A stretch of 16,904 nucleotides of DNA, from assembly GCA_036557885.1 (NCBI GenBank), contig DATBGS010000111.1, forward strand, positions 1-16,904, written 5' to 3'. The translations under genes and the position numbers were made by a program. Each line of letters begins with the position of its first letter. The first letter of the stretch is position 1. The DNA is from DATBGS01 sp036557885. GTDB lineage: Bacteria > Chloroflexota > Ktedonobacteria > Ktedonobacterales > DATBGS01. Positions 13,323 through 16,904 of the stretch are shown here, one piece after another. The notes below the pieces were generated by a model that saw only the letters and a list, made by a program, of their open reading frames with translations, was not told the origin of the DNA and searched no databases.

Positions 13323-14624
13323 CTATGCCCGCGCCCGCACGCGCTGCCAGGCGGCGCGCACCGCGCCAGTATACAGGCCGGGGTGCTTGCTCAGCAGCGA
13401 GCGTATCAGCCCAAAGAAGCTGCTATCCATGCCGATGATGGGCGTCTCCAGCAGCGTTTTCTGGAGCACCTGCTGGCCGTTGGGCGTGGCAAAGAGGCCG
13501 TAAAACGCGGCAACGTCGCTGTTGGACCCCAGGCGGTCTAGCGCCCAGCGCAGCCAGTCTTCGATCTGGAGATAGTGGCCCAGCCGCCCGGCGTGCGGCA
13601 GGTCGCGCAGGTAGTTCTTGACCGCGCCCTTGACGCCGCTCAGCACTTCATAGGCGACGGCCTGCGCCGCCAGTCGCCCGCTGATGATGGCCGGGTAGAT
13701 GCCGCCGCCAGTGGCCGCGCCGCAGAGTCCGGCGGCGTCGCCCAGCAGCAGCGCCCGCCCCCCTGCGTCGTCACGGTAGACGTGCTTGAGCCGCCCGCCA
13801 ATGGGGATGACGCCGCCCTTGCGCTGGACGAGCCGCATCTGGCTCAAATCCACCACCTGCCCAAAGAGTTGTTGCGCGGCGCGCAGCGATTCGGTGGGGT
13901 TGAACTTGCGCATGTGACCGGCCACGCCCAGCGCGGCAATCTTGTCGTGCGGCGCCAGCCAGAGGCAGTAGCCCGGCGCAAGCTCGTGGTTCATAATCAG
14001 GTGAAACGTTTCGCCATCCAGCGGCGGCGCTTCCACCAGCCATTCCGCGCCCGCCAGAAAAGACGTGTTCTGGTCCAGGCCCAGGCGCTGCGCCACTGTG
14101 GAGCGCGGGCCGTCCGCGCCGATCAGAAAGCGCCCGCGCGCCGTTTCGCGCGTGCCGGTGGGCACCGCGCCCTTCGCTTCTTGCTCTGGCAGCGGGCCAA
14201 AGGTGACATCCATCAGACCATCGCGCCCACGCGAGGCATCCAGAAAGGCCGCGCCGGGGCGAATCGTGGCGCCGCGCGCTTCGGCCTCTTCTGCCACCCA
14301 GCGCAGCATGCCGGTCACGTCCGCCATGTGAAAGCGATAGGCCGCCGCGCTAATCTCGATGGGCTGGTCGTGGTTGGGCGCGCTGATCTTGATGCGCCGC
14401 ACGGCGTTCATCAGATAGCGCGCGGGCACATCGCAGACATCCAGCACGTCATCAAAGAGCACGCCCGTTGTGCGCACCACGCCGCCTATGGCATGGTCGC
14501 GCTCCAACACCAGCACGCGCAGGCCGCGCGCCGCCGCCACGCTCGCAAAGCTGAGGCCCGCGAAGCTGGCGCCCACCACAATCACATCGTACACGTTGCC
14601 CTGCGGGCTGGACATTTCCAGCAT
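13323..14624 (-). CDS. FAD-dependent oxidoreductase, geranylgeranyl reductase family
   Basis: A 433-residue flavoprotein. The N-terminal Rossmann fold has DVIVVGASFAGLSFA with the GxxxxG nucleotide-binding turn at residues 18-23, and an acidic-ended second strand (LVLERD). LIGADGPRST (about 167-176) and GRALLLGDAAGLCGAATGGG (about 290-308) are the second and third FAD motifs of the GGR/p-hydroxybenzoate hydroxylase fold. Family members reduce double bonds of isoprenoid chains in membrane lipids, quinones or chlorophyll, or act as halogenase-like monooxygenases; the GATGGG following GDAAG favours the reductase group. The start at 14624 is supported by AAGGGAG; an ATG at 14678 lacks a site. The substrate cannot be fixed from the sequence. 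It stands alone between the sigma factor and a small membrane protein. Confidence 0.85.
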   Translation of the reverse strand: MLEMSSPQGNVYDVIVVGASFAGLSFASVAAARGLRVLVLERDHAIGGVVRTTGVLFDDVLDVCDVPARYLMNAVRRIKISAPNHDQPIEISAAAYRFHMADVTGMLRWVAEEAEARGATIRPGAAFLDASRGRDGLMDVTFGPLPEQEAKGAVPTGTRETARGRFLIGADGPRSTVAQRLGLDQNTSFLAGAEWLVEAPPLDGETFHLIMNHELAPGYCLWLAPHDKIAALGVAGHMRKFNPTESLRAAQQLFGQVVDLSQMRLVQRKGGVIPIGGRLKHVYRDDAGGRALLLGDAAGLCGAATGGGIYPAIISGRLAAQAVAYEVLSGVKGAVKNYLRDLPHAGRLGHYLQIEDWLRWALDRLGSNSDVAAFYGLFATPNGQQVLQKTLLETPIIGMDSSFFGLIRSLLSKHPGLYTGAVRAAWQRVRARA

Positions 14625-14669
14625 GAATCGCTCCCTTACTGTAAAAAAGACAGCATGATCGTGGGCACT

Positions 14670-14675
14670 ATTGTA
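14670..14675 (-). promoter_or_regulatory. Possible -10 box of the reductase gene
   Basis: TACAAT on the minus strand lies 45 bases before the ATG at 14624. No convincing -35 is found at 16-18 bases, so this is a weak call. Confidence 0.3.
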
Positions 14676-14701
14676 CACGAGGGGAGAGAGAGGTTGCTAT
14701 T

Positions 14702-14745
14702 GCAGCGCCGCCAGGGTCGGCGGCGCTGCCCCTCAAAGCAGGGGC
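14702..14745. repeat. REP-like double hairpin (second copy)
   Basis: GCAGCGCCGCC (14702-14712) pairs perfectly with GGCGGCGCTGC (14719-14729). Next to it GCCCCT (14728-14733) pairs with AGGGGC (14740-14745). The 22 bases at 14706-14727 are identical to 282-303. It lies just past the stop of the PLDc_N gene and may serve as its terminator. Confidence 0.6.
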
Positions 14746-14757
14746 ACGGCAAGCACA

Positions 14758-15096
14758 CTAGCGCCTGGGCACGCTTTGCGGCTGGGCTGGTTGGGCCTGC
14801 GCGGGCTGGGGAAGGGTGATATGCGTGGGCTTGTGGCGTGGCCCAAAGAAGACATAGAGCAGGGGGCCAAGAAAGGGCAGAACCCAGATCAGCACGGTCC
14901 AGGCGATTTTTTCGCTCACGACGACGCGCTGCGTGAAAACATCTACGGTCAGGGCGGCCTGCCCAACAATGGGAAAGAACAGCGCGACAATCGCCAGCGT
15001 AATTTCCAGCGCCAGCAGCACGCGCGCTCTTGTGCCGACGCGCCCCATGCGCCGGATTCTCCAGACCGCCAGCACCGCATCAATCAATCGTCCCAT
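14758..15096 (-). CDS. Small PLDc_N-type membrane protein
   Basis: A 112-residue protein with two membrane helices: the first about VLLALEITLAIVALFFPIV, the second WTVLIWVLPFLGPLLYVFFG. The second, with its P..G..LYVFFG ending, is the signature of the phospholipase D N-terminal (PLDc_N) domain, which occurs alone in many short bacterial proteins without the nuclease part. The C-terminus is polar and rich in Pro, Gln and Ala (QPAQAQPAQPQ). AAAGGAGG four bases before ATG 15096 fixes the start; an upstream ATG at 15126 lacks one. Molecular function is not known. A possible extended -10 (TGGTATGAT) lies at 15135-15143 on the minus strand. The leader adjoins the trailer end of the CRISPR array. 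Confidence 0.8.
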   Translation of the reverse strand: MGRLIDAVLAVWRIRRMGRVGTRARVLLALEITLAIVALFFPIVGQAALTVDVFTQRVVVSEKIAWTVLIWVLPFLGPLLYVFFGPRHKPTHITLPQPAQAQPAQPQSVPRR

Positions 15097-15175
15097 GTGG
15101 CCTCCTTTCTCGCTTGACACGCCCAAACGAGAACATCATACCACTGATGAGATGCACCTGGCATGCCAGTTTTCT

Positions 15176-15362
15176 GCTCCCGCCCCAAACGGGAGTCATC
15201 AGCCATTTAGACGAGAAAGCCGATGAGTAGACGCCGTGAGTCTATCTTGTGGTTTCCATCCCAAACGGGAGTCATCAGCCATTTAGACCGGCGCTGAGCA
15301 TAGATCTGCTGGCCCTGCTCGATGCGTTACCATCCCAAAAGGGAGAACGTTTCCATGCGTTT
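15176..15362 (-). CRISPR. CRISPR array, trailer-side block (3 repeats, degenerate)
   Basis: The repeat is 37 bases, beginning GTTTCCATCCC and ending CATTTAGAC on the plus strand. Copies are at 15176-15212 (first ten bases degenerate), 15252-15288 (perfect) and 15326-15362 (first 20 bases match at 18; the second half decayed, though CCAT stays in register). Spacers are 39 and 37 bases. On the minus strand the repeat ends GGGATGGAAAC after a TCCC-GTTT-GGGA stem-loop, the usual Cas6-type form with a GAAAC end. This sets the transcript direction leftwards and makes this the old end. Confidence 0.85.
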
Positions 15363-15551
15363 CTCTGAGAGCGAACGAGAGCAGCAGCCAACGGAGGCTG
15401 GCGGTTAAAAGCCGCGCCTAAGGGCCTGCGGCCACCAAGTCCCTCTTCAGGGACTCCCCGCCCCCTCTGGCGTGGCAGGTGCTCTGGATGGGGAGGTAGG
15501 GAACGTGTGCAGGCAGGTTTGGCCGGGCGACGTTCCCTTTGGGCGCGTCTT

Positions 15552-15995
15552 TCAACTGCCAGCCTCTCTATCTTTTTTGTCGGCAGAAGATTGTTCCAGG
15601 GCGGGATCAAGCGTTCCAGCGGCATGATGGGCACGTTGATGCTTGATATATTCAGTAACCTTGCCCAGATCTTCAGGGCTGACCGAGCAGGCGCCATACG
15701 CGCCCTGCCACTTGAAGAAAGCATCTTTGCTAGACGCTTGCTCATTGAGCGCATGGGAGGAGGCGCCCTTGACATGCTTCACCAAGTCAGCAATGCTGAG
15801 GGTAGTGGGTAAACCCACCAACAGATGAATATGATCTTCGACCCCGCCCAACGCGACCATCTCGGCCCCCAATTCCTCGCACTTGGCGCCAATCGCTCGA
15901 TAGATGTGGCGCTCTACATCCCCGCGCAAGAGCGGGAGGCGATCCCAGGTTGCCCACGCCAGATGAATATACACTGCTAACCCTGCCCGCCGCAT
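15552..15995 (-). CDS. tnpA: IS200/IS605-type Y1 (HUH) transposase
   Basis: A 147-residue single-domain HUH transposase that cuts and joins single-stranded DNA at hairpin ends. The metal-binding HUH motif is VEDHIHLLVGLP (HIH at about residues 55-57) and the catalytic tyrosine is in KVTEYIKHQ (about residue 116). VYIHLAWATWDRLPLL near the N-terminus and FKWQGAYGACSVS before the tyrosine are typical of the family, and the length is near normal, so the enzyme looks intact. ATG 15995 has GGAGGGG upstream; GTG or ATG codons up to 16013 give a few extra residues. The stop codon falls within the right arm of the left-end palindrome. Three hairpins precede the gene. It reads in the same direction as the pre-crRNA. 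Confidence 0.92.
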   Translation of the reverse strand: MRRAGLAVYIHLAWATWDRLPLLRGDVERHIYRAIGAKCEELGAEMVALGGVEDHIHLLVGLPTTLSIADLVKHVKGASSHALNEQASSKDAFFKWQGAYGACSVSPEDLGKVTEYIKHQRAHHAAGTLDPALEQSSADKKDREAGS

Positions 15996-16030
15996 ATACC
16001 CCTCCATTAGCACCTAAGAACTACAGGTGC

Positions 16031-16094
16031 CGCCTGGCACGGTGCCAGGCGTTTGAAAACCCCCAAAAGGGGCAAGCTGCGGCAAGGGTATTCT
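16031..16094 (-). promoter_or_regulatory. Hairpins in the transposase leader, one terminator-like
   Basis: CGCCTGGCA (16031-16039) pairs perfectly with TGCCAGGCG (16043-16051). CCCC-AAAA-GGGG (16061-16072) reads on the minus strand as GCCCC-TTTT-GGGGG followed by TTTTC, like a short intrinsic terminator. GCGGCA (near 16080) pairs with TGCCGC (near 16094). IS200 itself is known to protect its transposase with a leader terminator and translation-blocking hairpin; a similar role here is inferred. Confidence 0.5.
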
Positions 16095-16246
16095 GCCGCC
16101 AAACCTGCCTACGCAGGTTCCCCGCCCCTTCACTAGATCAACCGTTGCGCCAGATGGGGCGGGGAGTCCGCGCAGGCGGACTTGCTGGCGTCCGCAGACG
16201 CCCTTAGGCGCGGCTTTTAACCGCCAGCCTCCGTTCGCCTAAGGCA

Positions 16247-16904
16247 GCCTTCGCCCCAAACGGGAGTCATCAGCCATTTAAGGAACTGAGGCGAGGATTG
16301 ACACCTTCAGAGCATATGAGTTTCCATCCCAAACGGGAGTCATCAGCCATTTAAGGCTCCAACCCCGGCTCCTAAGGGCAGCTCTGTGCCTCAGTTTCCA
16401 TCCCAAACGGGAGTCATCAGCCATTTAAGGGTCCAGTCACTATCCCTGTCACCATCGGTGGCTCTGGGTTTCCATCCCAAACGGGAGTCATCAGCCATTT
16501 AGACCTGACGGTGCTTGTTAGCACAGTGGTCGTAGAGAGGTTTCCATCCCAAACGGGAGTCATCAGCCATTTAGACAACGGCTTATCGTGGGTTGGCAAT
16601 CGCCTCTCCAAGTTTCCATCCCAAACGGGAGTCATCAGCCATTTAGACTTCTCATGGCGCCTATGGAGCAATGGACAAAGGAGGGTTTCCATCCCAAACG
16701 GGAGTCATCAGCCATTTAGACCACAAAAAGCCGTGAAACGGTAATACAAGACCGGGTTGTTTCCATCCCAAACGGGAGTCATCAGCCATTTAGACTATTA
16801 AAGTTCCCGACAAGAATCACCCACATCAGGGTTTCCATCCCAAACGGGAGTCATCAGCCATTTAGACATGGCTCGTTGAGAATAGCCCCCACACAGCGGT
16901 TTCC
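16247..16904 (-). CRISPR. CRISPR array, main block (9 full repeats and a partial, runs off the edge)
   Basis: Repeats start at 16247, 16320, 16394, 16468, 16540, 16612, 16685, 16759, 16831 and 16899 (cut by the window end). Spacers are 31 to 37 bases and all different. The first repeat has a degenerate 5' part (plus strand), and the first three end ATTTAAGG instead of ATTTAGAC; from 16468 on the copies are identical. Degeneration to the left and a minus-strand GAAAC end place the leader beyond the right edge. No cas genes are visible, so the type (I or III likely from the repeat form) is not settled. Confidence 0.97.

Larger units (their letters stand above)
15390..16235 (-). mobile_element. 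IS200/IS605-like insertion element inside the CRISPR array
   Basis: An 846-bp element with perfect 36-bp terminal inverted repeats (15390-15425 and 16200-16235, beginning AACGGAGGCTGGCGG). Each end is itself a long imperfect palindrome: about 15390-15567 at the left and 16086-16235 at the right. It encodes one Y1 transposase and no TnpB. Without it, the flanking CRISPR repeats at 15326 and 16247 would be 75 bases apart, one normal repeat plus spacer. Long perfect TIRs are atypical of IS200 elements, which usually have only subterminal hairpins. Confidence 0.8.

Noticed and set aside
13575..14819. Plus-strand open frame opposite the flavoprotein
   Set aside because: Antisense shadow with low-complexity His/Arg/Ala/Gln composition; the minus strand has all three FAD motifs.
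15275..15775. Minus-strand frame covering the left end of the IS and part of the CRISPR block
   Set aside because: It runs through repeats and the palindromic end and overlaps the transposase in another frame; no known motif.
16417..16692. Open frame on the minus strand with repeated SKWLMTPVWDGN peptide
   Set aside because: The peptide is just the translated CRISPR repeat; spacers fill the gaps. No ribosome site and no codon bias.
1..16904. Transfer RNA or ribosomal RNA genes
   Set aside because: No cloverleaf with a T-arm consensus and no rRNA-like stretch was recognised on either strand.
15097..16904. Cas genes for the array
   Set aside because: No reading frame here resembles Cas1, Cas2, Cas3, Cas6 or Cas10; the only protein gene is the transposase.

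Overview
The window is high-GC bacterial DNA in which nearly every gene reads on the minus strand. The gene types fit a large soil-type genome with many membrane exporters, TetR regulators, an ECF sigma/anti-sigma pair with a propeller sensor, a short IS200-like element and a CRISPR array. My best guess is Chloroflexota, probably Ktedonobacteria. That is recall of similar gene styles and has not been tested; there is no rRNA or other marker gene here.

Layout. 1-314: a solitary ~170-bp palindromic element (cut by the window edge) and two small REP-like hairpins. 315-6513: a six-gene operon transcribed leftwards from a good promoter with a 39-bp near-perfect palindrome at its start: TetR regulator, ABC ATPase, two-lobed ABC-2 permease, ABC ATPase, ABC-2 permease, and a third ATPase whose permease partner is not visible. 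6555-7556: an unusual protein with an N-terminal GIY-YIG nuclease domain fused to a TetR-like domain clearly paralogous to the operon's own TetR, but with a degraded DNA-recognition helix. 7772-9340: a 14-TM DHA2-type drug exporter with a consensus promoter and three direct repeats upstream. 9543-10040 (the only plus-strand gene): a small secreted protein. 10326-10937: a lipoprotein. 11077-13214: an ECF sigma factor translationally coupled to a membrane anti-sigma protein carrying seven propeller repeats outside the cell. 13323-14624: an FAD-dependent geranylgeranyl-reductase-type oxidoreductase. 14758-15096: a small PLDc_N-type membrane protein. 15176-16904: a CRISPR array that runs off the right edge and is interrupted by an 846-bp IS200/IS605-like element.

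How it fits together. The left half is an efflux island: a TetR-controlled ABC operon, an MFS exporter, and between them the nuclease-TetR fusion, the most novel gene here. The middle is a cell-surface sensing cassette. The right end is a CRISPR array whose older (trailer) part lies to the left. Removing the 846-bp insertion restores a 75-bp repeat-to-repeat period, so the element landed inside a spacer. The solitary palindrome at positions 1-169 is related to the left end of that element, which suggests a non-autonomous derivative mobilised by it. No cas genes are in the window; the leader, and perhaps cas genes, are expected beyond the right edge.
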